Positions 1-8,363 are shown, counted from the first letter of the stretch. The stretch is 14,189 nt of DNA from Chloroflexota bacterium (GCA_028873745.1 JAPPNT010000001.1:1-14189), one strand, 5' to 3'. Numbers and translations are program-made. The notes: generated by a model from the sequence alone, not told the origin.

Positions 1-810
1 GAGCTCCAGGACGGCGAGCTGCGCGCGATGATCTCGCAGGGGAGGGAGTCGGGCGCCGTCGCCTCCCGCGAGGCCCGCATCATGGAGCGCGTCCTGCGTT
101 TCGCCGAGCACCAGGTGCGGGAGGTCATGGTCCCGCGCAACGAGATGATCCTGGTGGAGAAGGGGACGGAGCTCGGCGAGTTCCTCGCGCTGCTGGGGCG
201 GCGGCCGCGCAGCCACTACCCCGTCTACGCCGGGAGCCCGGAGAACGTCGTCGGTGTGCTGAGCCTGCAGCAGGTCCTTCGGGGTCTGGCGCAACACCAG
301 ATTGGCCTCGGAGGCGACGTAACCGTCCTCGCGCAGGCGCCGGTCTTCGTGCCGGACACCAAGCTCGCCTCGGAGCTGCTGGAGGAGATGCAGGAGGCGG
401 ACGACTCTGCGGCCGTTGCGGTCGACCAGTTCGGCGTCGTCGCCGGTCTCGTCACCATCGTCATGCTTGGCGAGGAGGTGATGGGGCCGCTGGAGTTCAC
501 GGGCGACATTGAGGACGAAGAGGAAGACGTGGAGGCTCTCGACGAGGTGACCTTCGCCGTCGATGGCGCCCTGCGCCTGCACGAGCTCACGGAGCGCATG
601 GGCCTGGACCTGCCCGAGGGTGAGTACGAGACGGTGGCCGGCTTCCTTCTGGAGCGAATCGGCAGCATTCCCCAAGAGGGACAGCAGTACCAGTTCGGCA
701 ACGTGAACTTCACCATCACGGAGATGAACGGGCTGCGGGTGGAAAGGGTGCGCATCCACTACATCAACGCCCTTGGCGCCGAGGAGCAGCTGTCCGCCGA
801 GGACCGGTGA
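1..810 (+). CDS. CBS-domain CorC/HlyC-type membrane protein, 5' truncated
   Basis: This gene is cut by the left edge of the window. The frame is open from base 1 (first codons E-L-Q-D-G-E-L-R), so the first ATG at 28 is internal. What remains is the cytoplasmic half of a CNNM/CorC (TlyC-like) protein: a linker with the family pattern RIMERVLRF..REVMVPRNEM, a first CBS motif (about residues 42-100), a second CBS motif (about 110-165), an acidic spacer (EDEEEDVEALDE), and a C-terminal CorC_HlyC domain (about 175-258). The family normally has an N-terminal DUF21/CNNM domain with three or four membrane helices, which should lie just upstream of the window. Family members are linked to Mg2+/Co2+ export or divalent-cation homeostasis, with the CBS pair sensing adenine nucleotides; the substrate here is unknown. 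It overlaps tilS by a few bases, which implies co-transcription and translational coupling. Confidence 0.9.
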   Translation, partial: ELQDGELRAMISQGRESGAVASREARIMERVLRFAEHQVREVMVPRNEMILVEKGTELGEFLALLGRRPRSHYPVYAGSPENVVGVLSLQQVLRGLAQHQIGLGGDVTVLAQAPVFVPDTKLASELLEEMQEADDSAAVAVDQFGVVAGLVTIVMLGEEVMGPLEFTGDIEDEEEDVEALDEVTFAVDGALRLHELTERMGLDLPEGEYETVAGFLLERIGSIPQEGQQYQFGNVNFTITEMNGLRVERVRIHYINALGAEEQLSAEDR

Positions 811-2210
811 TGTCGACGCTGCCGCAGGCGGTGGCCCGGCAGGTGGACGCCGCGGGGCTCTCCGGCGCAAGGCTCGTCGCGGCGGTGTCCGGCGGCCCCG
901 ACTCCCTCGCGCTGCTCCACGCGCTCCACTGCATCGCCGGCTCCCACACGCTCTCCCTGCACGTCGCGCACGTTGACCATGGCCTGCGCCCGTCGTCCGG
1001 GCAGGACGCCGAGTTCGTCCGTGAACGTGCCGGGGCGCTGAGCCTGCCATGCACCATCGTGGCCGTCGACGTGCCGAGCCGTCGCGACGGCTCGTTCTCA
1101 GAGTCCGCAGCCCGCGACGCCCGCTACTGGGCGCTGTCCCGCGTTGCCGAGGTCGAAGGCGCCGCGGCAATCGCCACCGGGCACACGCTGGACGACCAGG
1201 CGGAGACGGTGCTGCTCCATGCCGTGCGCGGGTCTGGCCTGGCGGGACTGCGCGCGATGAGCGTGCTGAGTGCCGCGCCTGTCGGCGGGAGCCCGTCGCG
1301 TATCTTTCGCCCGCTCTTGGGCGTCCGACGCAGTGAGACCCTCGCCTACTGCCGCGAGCTTGGCCTCGCGCCGTTAGAGGACGAGAGCAACAGCGACGCC
1401 CGCATCCCACGAAACCTAGTCCGGCTGGATGTCATGCCACTGCTGGAGCGGCTGAACCCCCGCGCCGCCGATGCGCTGGCCCGGCTGGCCGCGACCGCGG
1501 GCAACGCGCAGGACTTCCTCGACGTCGCATTGGACGCCGAGTGGCCGTCGCTTGCGGTGGCAAGAGAGGGCGCGGTTGCGCTCGACCGCGAGCGCCTGCG
1601 CGCGCTGCACCCCGCCCTCCGGGCCCTCGCCGTTCGCCGCGCCTGCGCCGAGGTTGGCGGGAGCGCGACGCTTGACGCAGCGCACGTCGAGGCCGTGCTG
1701 CAGCTCGTCGAGGGGCCCGCGGGACGGGAGGCGCCGCTGCCCGGCGGTGTCCGCGCCGAGGCCCGCCATGATACCCTCGTCTTGCACGCGCCGGGCGCGT
1801 CCCTGCTGCCATCGCTGGACGGAGAACACGCGCTGCGTGTGCCCGGCGTCACGGCGGCTGGCGGCTGGCGCGTCGAGATTCAGTTTGTCCCGATGCTGAG
1901 CAACTTGGACTCCCCGCTCTTTACCGCGCTCCTGGACGCCGACGCCCTCGGCGACGAGCTCAGTATGCGCGCGCGACGCCCTGGCGACCGCTTTCAGCCG
2001 CTGGGGATGGCGGAGGGGAGCCGCAAGCTGCAGGACTGCCTCGTGGACGCGCACGTGCCCAGGCGGGAGCGCGATGCCGTGCCGCTGCTGGTGTCGCCGA
2101 GGGGTGTCGCATGGGTCGTGGGGCACGCCGTCGCCCACTGGGCACGGGTCATGCCTGAAACACGGCGCGTGCTGCGCATCGACGCGTCGCGCGAGGGAAC
2201 GGCGAGCTAG
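810..2210 (+). CDS. tilS: tRNA(Ile)-lysidine synthase
   Basis: TilS uses ATP and lysine to convert C34 of the CAU-anticodon tRNA-Ile to lysidine, so that it reads AUA as isoleucine. The N-terminal PP-loop ATPase domain shows SGGPDS (residues 27-32), HVDHG (54-58) and GHTLDDQAET (124-133), followed by the RPLLGV and DESN...RN segments typical of the family. A middle TilS domain (about 215-330) and a complete C-terminal tRNA-binding domain (about 386-456, RRPGDRFQPLGM..KLQDCLVDAHVPRRERD) make this the long form, 466 residues. The start is ambiguous: ATG at 810 lies 6 bases after GAGGA (799-803), while the GTG at 807 is only 3 bases away, so I prefer 810. Either start overlaps the stop of the CBS gene (TGA at 808-810). 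The TAG stop shares CTAG with the convergent pterin dehydratase gene. Confidence 0.96.
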   Translation: MSTLPQAVARQVDAAGLSGARLVAAVSGGPDSLALLHALHCIAGSHTLSLHVAHVDHGLRPSSGQDAEFVRERAGALSLPCTIVAVDVPSRRDGSFSESAARDARYWALSRVAEVEGAAAIATGHTLDDQAETVLLHAVRGSGLAGLRAMSVLSAAPVGGSPSRIFRPLLGVRRSETLAYCRELGLAPLEDESNSDARIPRNLVRLDVMPLLERLNPRAADALARLAATAGNAQDFLDVALDAEWPSLAVAREGAVALDRERLRALHPALRALAVRRACAEVGGSATLDAAHVEAVLQLVEGPAGREAPLPGGVRAEARHDTLVLHAPGASLLPSLDGEHALRVPGVTAAGGWRVEIQFVPMLSNLDSPLFTALLDADALGDELSMRARRPGDRFQPLGMAEGSRKLQDCLVDAHVPRRERDAVPLLVSPRGVAWVVGHAVAHWARVMPETRRVLRIDASREGTAS

Positions 2211-2494
2211 GCCAGTCCGTTCAGCGCCGCCGCGAGGTCGAGGTCCTTCTGGCTGATGCCGCCCGACGAGTGCGTGGACAGCGTGACCGTCACGCGCTTG
2301 TAACCGACGGCCATGTCCGGGTGGTGGTCGGCGGCCTCAGCCGCTTCCGCTGCGCCGTTCACGAAGGTGATGCCGTCCATGTACGCGGGGAAGGTGTAGG
2401 CCTTGGCGATGGCGTCGCCCTCGCGGCTCCAACCCTCGAGCCCGGCCAGACCCGCCGCGATCGCCTCGTCGCTCAGTCGTGCATCGCTTGCCAT
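2207..2494 (-). CDS. phhB: 4a-hydroxytetrahydrobiopterin dehydratase (pterin-4a-carbinolamine dehydratase)
   Basis: This is a small cytoplasmic enzyme of 95 residues, the usual length for the PCD/DCoH family, which dehydrates 4a-hydroxytetrahydropterin during pterin recycling. The active-site signature is clear: ADHHPDM at residues 55-61 (two histidines, proline, aspartate), then VTVTLSTHSSGGISQKDLDL, the usual strand and the conserved helix. The first ATG giving a family-length protein is at 2494, preceded by GGGAGGGAG; a longer open frame upstream is only dnaE read out of frame. It starts 17 bases after the dnaE stop on the same strand, so it is probably co-transcribed with dnaE. No aromatic amino acid hydroxylase gene is in the window, so the physiological pterin substrate cannot be named; many bacteria have PCD-like proteins tied to molybdopterin or folate metabolism instead. 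Confidence 0.93.
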   Translation of the reverse strand: MASDARLSDEAIAAGLAGLEGWSREGDAIAKAYTFPAYMDGITFVNGAAEAAEAADHHPDMAVGYKRVTVTLSTHSSGGISQKDLDLAAALNGLA

Positions 2495-2511
2495 AACTCC
2501 CTCCCCCACAC

Positions 2512-5500
2512 CTACGCGATCGGGTGCTCGCGCACCATGCCCTCGCCAAGAATGCCCTCGAGCCGCTCGTAGAGGTCCTGGCAGCCGTGGGCCTTCATGG
2601 AGGCGTCCAGCCGCACGGTCTTGCCGTTGGTCAGCACCTCCAGCAAGACCGGGTCTTCCCCGGGGAAGCTCATGAGGAGCTTGAACACCTCGCGCACCTT
2701 GTACGTGTCCTCTTCCGGGTCTTCCGTCTCCTGCAACGAGAGCCGGAGCCACCGCGACGCGCCTCCGTTGCCGTTCGGGTCATGCGAGGCCCCGTTTTCG
2801 GCCGCCCCGTTGGCGCCGTTGGCCGCGGCCTCCGCAAGGTGGCCGTTCCCGTTTACGGCGACCTCCGCGTCAACGTCTTCGTCGTCCGCATGGTCGTCGT
2901 CGATTGGATCGGGCGCGGGCGGGGACGCGTGCCCGCTGTCCGGGCGCACTGCCGGCACGGTGATGCCCGACGGCTGTGGTGGCTCCTCCTCGACAGGTTC
3001 CTCGTCCCAAGGGGCCGATGTTGGCGGCGGCGCTTCGTCGCCAGTGGGGATCACAAAAATGGCGGCGCGGTCGCATACGATGGAGTGCTGGTCGCCCCGC
3101 ATGCTGACGCGCCCGTTGACGCGCAGGAACTTACCTTCCCGCCACAGGTCCTGGTTCTCTGAGTACGTCGCGCCGAAGGCGGCGACCTCCACGGCGCCGT
3201 CCATGAGCCGCAGCTCGACGGCGGCCGAGGCCGAGCCGTTCCGCGTGGTGAAGTACCGGACGGAGGCCACCTGCCCAACGAGTTCCACGCGCTTGTTGGC
3301 CTGCTCGCTCTCGATGTCCTGCACGGAGATGTAGGCGGTCCCAGGGTCCACCCCGGCAAGCATCTGCCCGAAGGGCGTCTCCGAGAAGGTCACGCCCATG
3401 AGCTCGCGCTCCCACCCGGCCTTCTCCCCCTTGCTGGCGTCGGCAGCGGGCGGGAGCTGCATCTCCGGCATCGGCGCGTCGACCGACTCACCGAAGAGGT
3501 CGAACATGGTTGTCTGCCCACTGCGGCGCCGCTCGGCCTCCTGGTTCGCCAGCGCCATGATGCGGTCGAGGCCGGCCAGCAACGCGCCGCGGCTGCTCTC
3601 GAGGGAGTCCAGCCCGCCGGCCTTGATCAGGCTCTCCATGACGCGCTTGTTGAGGCCCTTCATGTCCGTCCGCCGGCAGAAGTCCTCGATGCCAGCGAAG
3701 AGCTCGCCGCCCCGCGACTCGACGACGGCGCCGACGGCGGCCTCGCCCACGCCTTTGATGGCGCCGAGGCCGAAACGGATCGCTTGAGCGCCACCGTGAG
3801 GACCTTCGATGGTGAAATCGACGGCGCTGTTGTTCACGTCGGGCGGGCGCACATCGATGCGCATCCGGTGGCACTCGCCGATGGTCGCCGCCATGCGGTC
3901 CGTGTTGCCGAGGCGCTGGTTCAGAACGGCCGTCATGTACTCGACCGGGTAGTTCGCCTTGAAGTATGCCGTCCAGTACGCGATGAGGGCATAGCTGACG
4001 GCGTGGGCCTTGTTGAATGCGTACCCCGCGAACGGCTCGATGAGTTGGAAGAGGTCCTCGGCTTCCTTCTGCGAGTACCCGCGCTCCTGCGAGCCCTTGA
4101 TGAAGACCTCCTTCTCCTCAGCCATGATGGCGGCGACCTTCTTGCCCATCGCCTTGCGGAAGGCGTCCGCCTCTCCGAGCGTGTACCCGGCGAACCGCTG
4201 GACGATGAGCAACACCTGGTCCTGGTAGACGATGACGCCGTAAGTCTCCTCCAGGAACTCCTGCACGTCAGGGTGGGGGTACTGGATCTCCTCCTCGCCG
4301 TGCTTGGCGCGGATGTACCGGTCGATGTGCTCCATGGGGCCGGGCCGGTAGAGCGCCACCATCGCGGCGATGTCCCGGAAGTCGGTGGGCTTCAGGTCGC
4401 GGATGTAGCGGCGCATGCCCGTGCCCTCAAGCTGGAACACGTCCGTCGTCTCCCCGCGCGAGAGGAGCTCGAAAGTCTTCTTGTCGTCCAGTGGAATCGA
4501 CTGTAGGTCGAGTGCGGGCCCACCGTTCGCCGCGACGAGGTCCATGGCGCGCCGGAGGATCGTCAAGTTCGCGAGGCCGAGGAAGTCCATCTTGAGCAGA
4601 CCCAGCTTTGCAATGGGGTCCATGGAGAACTGGGTCATCGGCGTGCCGCTCTCCTCGTCCCGGACGGGGCGCTGGAGCGGGATGTGCTCCTCTAGCGGGT
4701 CCGCGGAGATGACGACGCCCGCCGCGTGGGTGCTGACGTGGTGGACGGTGCCCTCGATGCGCTGGGCGGTGGTGACGAGGTTGTTCAGGGTGTCGTCGGC
4801 GTCCTTGAGGTCGGCGAGCTCCAGGCTTTGCTCAATCGCCTCGGCGAGCGTGCCGGCGCGGGGCGGGATCAGGCGCGCCACACGGTCGACGTCCGCGTAC
4901 GGCAGGCCGAGGGCGCGGCCCACGTCGCGGACAGCCGCGCGTGGCCCCATGGTGCCGAACGTGATGATCTGCGCCACGTGGTCGCGCCCGTACTTGTCGA
5001 CGACGTAGCGGATCACCTGGTCGCGTCGCTCGTCCTCAAAGTCCATGTCGATGTCGGGCATCTCCTTGCGCTCCATGTTCAGGAAGCGCTCGAAGACCAG
5101 GTTGTATTCCAGCGGGTCGACGTCGGTGACGCCGAGGCAGAAGAGGACGAGGCTGGCGGCCGCGCTGCCCCGCACGCCGAAGAGGATGCCCTCCCGCCGC
5201 GAGAACGCGATGATGTCCCACACCACGAGGAAGTAGTTGGCGAACTGCGTATGCTCGATGACCGAAAGCTCGTAGTCGAGGCGTTCCTGGTAGCGCTTGG
5301 GCGCGCCGGGCCGCAGCCGCTCGAGGCCGTCGCGGCAGAGGCGCTCGAGGTACGCCTGCGGGTCGGAGCCGTCGGGTGTGGGAAACTGCGGGAGGCGGAT
5401 GCGGTCGAAGTTGAGGCGGATGTCGCAGGTGTCCGCGATGCGCTGCGTGTTCTCGACGGCCTCGGGAAACTCCGGGAAGAGCTGGAGCATCTCATCCGGG

Positions 5501-6231
5501 CTCTTGAGGTAGAAGGAGTCGCCGTGCATCTTCAGGCGCTTGCCGTCGTTGATGGTCGTGTTCGTGGAAATGCAGATACGAATGTCCTGCATGGCCGCGT
5601 CGTGTTGGTGGACATAATGGAAATCGTTGGTGGCGGCCAGCGGGATGCCCAGCGTCCGGTTCAGCTCGATGAGCGCCGCGTTGACGCGCTCCAGCTCCTC
5701 GAGGCCCTCGTGGCGCTGTAGCTCCAGGAAGAAGTTCTCGCCGTAGACCTCGCGGAACCAGTCGATGGAGGCGCGGGCCTCCTGCTCGCGGCCCTGCAGC
5801 GTGAGCTCGGCGAACTCTCCGCTGAGGCAGCCGGAGAGGGCGATGATGCCGTTCCGGTAGCGGTTGAGCAGGTCGCGGTCGACGCGGGGCTTGTAGTAGA
5901 AGCCGTCGAGGTGCGAGCGCGTGACGAGCTGGATGAGGTTGCTGTAGCCGGTGTTGTCGCGCGCGAGCAGCGTCAGGTGGTACGGGTTGCGGTCGGCCGC
6001 GGTGCGCGAGGTGTGGGAGCCCGGCGCCAGGTAGACTTCACACCCGAGGATGGGGTTGATGCCCGCCTCGCGGCAGGCCGAGTAGAAATCTACCGCCCCG
6101 TACATCACGCCGTGGTCCGTGATGCCGAGGGCATTCATCCCGAGCTCCTGACACCGCTGCACCATAGGGCCGATCCGGCTCAACCCATCCAGGAGACTGT
6201 ACTCCGTATGGACGTGCAGGTGGGTGAACAA
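2512..6231 (-). CDS. dnaE: DNA polymerase III subunit alpha
   Basis: Replicative DNA polymerase, 1239 residues. Order: PHP domain (1 to about 215), palm with catalytic Asp393/Asp395 (PDIDMDF) and Asp549 (KMDFLG), fingers with FRKAMGKK (691-698) and AFNKAHAVSYALIAYWTAYF (738-757), helix-hairpin-helix (about 818-840), an internal clamp-binding motif QTTMF (906-910, compare E. coli QADMF), and an OB fold (about 981-1060). A low-complexity acidic and Asn-Gly-rich linker (about 1064-1159) then leads to a short C-terminal domain (about 1160-1239). All nine PHP metal ligands known from M. tuberculosis DnaE1 have counterparts: His6, His8, Asp15, His40, Glu65, His85, Cys135, Asp203, His205. This suggests PHP proofreading exonuclease activity. 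The start is TTG at 6231: the N-terminus FTHLHVHTEYSLLDG is family-typical, an AGAGG lies about 7 bases upstream, and an in-frame stop follows with no ATG between. Confidence 0.98.
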   Translation of the reverse strand: MFTHLHVHTEYSLLDGLSRIGPMVQRCQELGMNALGITDHGVMYGAVDFYSACREAGINPILGCEVYLAPGSHTSRTAADRNPYHLTLLARDNTGYSNLIQLVTRSHLDGFYYKPRVDRDLLNRYRNGIIALSGCLSGEFAELTLQGREQEARASIDWFREVYGENFFLELQRHEGLEELERVNAALIELNRTLGIPLAATNDFHYVHQHDAAMQDIRICISTNTTINDGKRLKMHGDSFYLKSPDEMLQLFPEFPEAVENTQRIADTCDIRLNFDRIRLPQFPTPDGSDPQAYLERLCRDGLERLRPGAPKRYQERLDYELSVIEHTQFANYFLVVWDIIAFSRREGILFGVRGSAAASLVLFCLGVTDVDPLEYNLVFERFLNMERKEMPDIDMDFEDERRDQVIRYVVDKYGRDHVAQIITFGTMGPRAAVRDVGRALGLPYADVDRVARLIPPRAGTLAEAIEQSLELADLKDADDTLNNLVTTAQRIEGTVHHVSTHAAGVVISADPLEEHIPLQRPVRDEESGTPMTQFSMDPIAKLGLLKMDFLGLANLTILRRAMDLVAANGGPALDLQSIPLDDKKTFELLSRGETTDVFQLEGTGMRRYIRDLKPTDFRDIAAMVALYRPGPMEHIDRYIRAKHGEEEIQYPHPDVQEFLEETYGVIVYQDQVLLIVQRFAGYTLGEADAFRKAMGKKVAAIMAEEKEVFIKGSQERGYSQKEAEDLFQLIEPFAGYAFNKAHAVSYALIAYWTAYFKANYPVEYMTAVLNQRLGNTDRMAATIGECHRMRIDVRPPDVNNSAVDFTIEGPHGGAQAIRFGLGAIKGVGEAAVGAVVESRGGELFAGIEDFCRRTDMKGLNKRVMESLIKAGGLDSLESSRGALLAGLDRIMALANQEAERRRSGQTTMFDLFGESVDAPMPEMQLPPAADASKGEKAGWERELMGVTFSETPFGQMLAGVDPGTAYISVQDIESEQANKRVELVGQVASVRYFTTRNGSASAAVELRLMDGAVEVAAFGATYSENQDLWREGKFLRVNGRVSMRGDQHSIVCDRAAIFVIPTGDEAPPPTSAPWDEEPVEEEPPQPSGITVPAVRPDSGHASPPAPDPIDDDHADDEDVDAEVAVNGNGHLAEAAANGANGAAENGASHDPNGNGGASRWLRLSLQETEDPEEDTYKVREVFKLLMSFPGEDPVLLEVLTNGKTVRLDASMKAHGCQDLYERLEGILGEGMVREHPIA

Positions 6232-6257
6232 GGCTTGCCTCTGCAGTTGTTGGGGGC

Positions 6258-6286
6258 ATTATGCGCTCGCTGGCGGGAGGCGGCAA
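6258..6286 (-). promoter_or_regulatory. Candidate sigma-70-type promoter of dnaE
   Basis: On the minus strand TTGCCG (6286-6281) is followed after exactly 17 bases by CATAAT (6263-6258). Transcription would start near 6250, giving a leader of about 20 bases that contains the AGAGG of the TTG-started dnaE. The element lies on the dnaE side of the AT-rich island, so dnaE may be transcribed independently of the restriction-modification genes upstream. The call rests on consensus match only. Confidence 0.45.
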
Positions 6287-6334
6287 GGCGGTGGATGGGC
6301 GGGTTTGGGGGGTTGACTTTGCGGGAGGGGCGGA

Positions 6335-6356
6335 GTCCCACTGCACCTACTGGGAC
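6335..6356 (-). other. Inverted repeat between endonuclease gene and dnaE
   Basis: GTCCCA (6335-6340) and TGGGAC (6351-6356) form a 6-bp perfect stem around a 10-base loop. It lies 24 bases beyond the endonuclease stop, so it could attenuate read-through from the restriction-modification operon into dnaE. No T-run follows on the minus strand, so I do not call it an intrinsic terminator. The rest of the 148-base gap holds the dnaE promoter candidate and nothing else I recognise. Confidence 0.25.
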
Positions 6357-6379
6357 GACCCCTCGAATGTGATGGTAAG

Positions 6380-7441
6380 TTACCTCAATAAGTCCGCCCA
6401 AGCTTGGCGATGGGTAAGTGCGACGCCACGGCGATCAAGTTCAACACCGACTCGCTCTATAAACTCAACGCGCCAAGTTTCTTCAAGCAGCATGAAAGTG
6501 CTACGGATGAGATCGACGATCCATATGGAATGAATGTCCCGACCCTTAGCCCATTCGGCCTTGATCTTATCCTGGACTTGGTCAGTGTCTCCAGGACTCA
6601 TGCGGGGTACAACAAAAAGGACTCTTTGGGTTCCGGCACTCTGTGCTTTATTGAGGGTGTTGTCGAACTCAACTAGGGTAAGGTCTCGGTCCTTAACCTC
6701 GATGGCCAGCGTCACGTTGCCGTCGTCGTCATAGCATATGATGTCGCCTGGCTTGCCTGATGCGCTGTCAGCTTCGTTGACGCCGGTTGCTTCTACATTG
6801 TCAAACAGGGAAAAAGCCTCTCCCAAAGTTTGCAAAAGTGCAGTAGCCAAACCTTGAGCGCGTACTCCTCCGCTAGGTGTCGCAAGGTACTTGGAGACCA
6901 TTTCGCACAAGTCATCAAGATTTATGCGGAACGGGACAGGATAGGTTATCCGAGACTTGCTAGCCCGCTTTGCAATACTGCGGAGGCAGTCCATGACGGC
7001 GGCCTCAACACTTGCCTCTGGAGTGTCTGAATCTTCAATTCGTCTGAGGTACTCCGTCAGGGCATTCCACTCAGCTTGGTTTTTTCGATTCGCTTCGCTA
7101 TCCAGTCTGGGCACCCTGAGCTGGTTGTTGACGTAAGGGTCGGTGCTCTTCCCCAGCACGGAGTCATTCTTCTGTACCCACGGCACTACAACTGACGCGC
7201 AAAAGCTTCGAGGATCCCAACGGCCTGATTCGCCTTCGTCATCGCTGTCGCCCTTTTGCAAGCAGAGCAGGTCTCGCTTTAAATCTGCCAGTTTGCCAAG
7301 CAGTTGGGTCAGTAAGGCGTAGCGAATACTGACGACGGAGGAATCAATGAAGCGATCCGTTTCGAGAATGCCGAGATCTTCTTCAGCCAGTACGGCTTCC
7401 CATTTGGAATCTAACCATTCCCTTGTCTCTTCATTATTCAT
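6380..7441 (-). CDS. Type II restriction endonuclease, SacI-like (PD-(D/E)xK)
   Basis: A protein of 353 residues encoded directly after a DNA adenine methyltransferase. The catalytic core is a PD-(D/E)xK site: PGD at 231-233, then AIEVKD at 246-251, with Asp233, Glu248 and Lys250 as metal-binding and catalytic candidates; a strand RVLFVVP follows (273-279). The arrangement SFCASVVVPW (79-88), DPYVNNQLR (101-109) and the site PGDI..AIEVKD resembles, from memory, the SacI endonuclease family (RE_SacI), whose founder cuts GAGCTC; specificity here is unproven. The open frame extends upstream to 7561, but that part reads through the methyltransferase gene. The ATG at 7441 overlaps the methyltransferase stop by 8 bases (ATGAATAA), which suggests translational coupling that delays nuclease synthesis. 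No strong Shine-Dalgarno precedes it. Composition is AT-rich relative to the flanks. Confidence 0.82.
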   Translation of the reverse strand: MNNEETREWLDSKWEAVLAEEDLGILETDRFIDSSVVSIRYALLTQLLGKLADLKRDLLCLQKGDSDDEGESGRWDPRSFCASVVVPWVQKNDSVLGKSTDPYVNNQLRVPRLDSEANRKNQAEWNALTEYLRRIEDSDTPEASVEAAVMDCLRSIAKRASKSRITYPVPFRINLDDLCEMVSKYLATPSGGVRAQGLATALLQTLGEAFSLFDNVEATGVNEADSASGKPGDIICYDDDGNVTLAIEVKDRDLTLVEFDNTLNKAQSAGTQRVLFVVPRMSPGDTDQVQDKIKAEWAKGRDIHSIWIVDLIRSTFMLLEETWRVEFIERVGVELDRRGVALTHRQAWADLLR

Positions 7442-8327
7442 GCTGGCAACTGCATGTAGGACTGAAGTTGAGCCAAAGTGATTCCTGGCGCATCTGGCGG
7501 ACCGAATGTGCAGTCCGTTCCTCTGCGTCAATGCGAGTCCAGTCAGCGTATAAGGAATCATAGAGAGCTGTCCGGTATCCCGAAAGGACGGCTCTTCCCT
7601 TGATCCTGTGCAATACGTCTGCTAGTTCCATGTGCTCGGCGTCGGTCATCTCAAATTGATAGGCGGAAACGTCGCCCCGCGCTTGGTGCACGTAGGGTGG
7701 ATCCAAATAGAAGACGGTCTGGGGTGTGTCGTAGCGCATGATCACATCAATGGCGGGGGCATTCTCAATTTGCACACGCTGGAGGCGCATCGCAATCTCC
7801 GGCAAACCCTCAATGGAACCTAGCCAACGCGACACTGCGCCAGCCATGCCACTTCTTGAAGTGAGAACGCAGTGGGCCCAACGGCCTGGACTACTGGTCT
7901 GCGCAAGACCGGTTCGAGTTTGTCGTGCCCGGACGTAGAAGCGCCTTGCCCGCTCGATATTGCTCAGACCCTCTTCGGGAAAACATGCCTTCTCCAACTC
8001 TTCCCTGGAGAAGGGAGTCAACGTGATTTCGTGCAGCAGCTCTGATGTTTGGGTCCGAAGCGTCTTAAAAAAGTTCACAAGCTCGGAATCGAGGTCGTTA
8101 TAGGTTTCCACAGGTGCAGGGGGCCGATTGATGAGCACTGCCGCAGAACCACCGTATACGTCGCAGAAGTGCTGAACATCTGTGGGGATGTGGGGGAGAA
8201 TGAAGTCTAGGTGACTGAACTTCCCTCCATACCATCCAAATGCTATACGCCTATTCCTATTACGCCGAGAAGCTATCCTTCGGCCTGAGCCGGTAGAGTT
8301 AACGCTGGGTGCCATAGGTTTAAGCAC
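7434..8327 (-). CDS. D12-class N6-adenine DNA methyltransferase of a type II R-M system
   Basis: 297 residues. The fold order of D12 (alpha-class) adenine methyltransferases is visible: an S-adenosylmethionine motif X-like FGWYGGK (30-36), motif I-like FCDVYGGSAAV (54-64), YNDLDSELVNFF (76-87), a central target-recognition region (about 100-195), the catalytic motif IV DPPY (209-212) in the context VFYLDPPYV, then VLSGYRTALYDSLY (247-260) and a final LWLNF (284-288). It should methylate adenine in the site cut by the adjacent endonuclease and protect the host. The start is chosen as GTG at 8327 because GAGGT lies 6 bases upstream; an in-frame ATG at 8315 is possible but lacks such a site. It is the first gene of the pair, placed ahead of and overlapping the nuclease gene. 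Confidence 0.92.
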   Translation of the reverse strand: MLKPMAPSVNSTGSGRRIASRRNRNRRIAFGWYGGKFSHLDFILPHIPTDVQHFCDVYGGSAAVLINRPPAPVETYNDLDSELVNFFKTLRTQTSELLHEITLTPFSREELEKACFPEEGLSNIERARRFYVRARQTRTGLAQTSSPGRWAHCVLTSRSGMAGAVSRWLGSIEGLPEIAMRLQRVQIENAPAIDVIMRYDTPQTVFYLDPPYVHQARGDVSAYQFEMTDAEHMELADVLHRIKGRAVLSGYRTALYDSLYADWTRIDAEERTAHSVRQMRQESLWLNFSPTCSCQHE

Positions 8328-8363
8328 TACTTTACCTCACAGCTCATTCCTAGTTCACAAGTG

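Noticed and set aside
4726..5721. Plus-strand open frame of 331 codons
   Set aside because: It is antisense to dnaE, with a repetitive Val/Asp/Glu/Ala composition caused by the codon pattern of the opposite strand.
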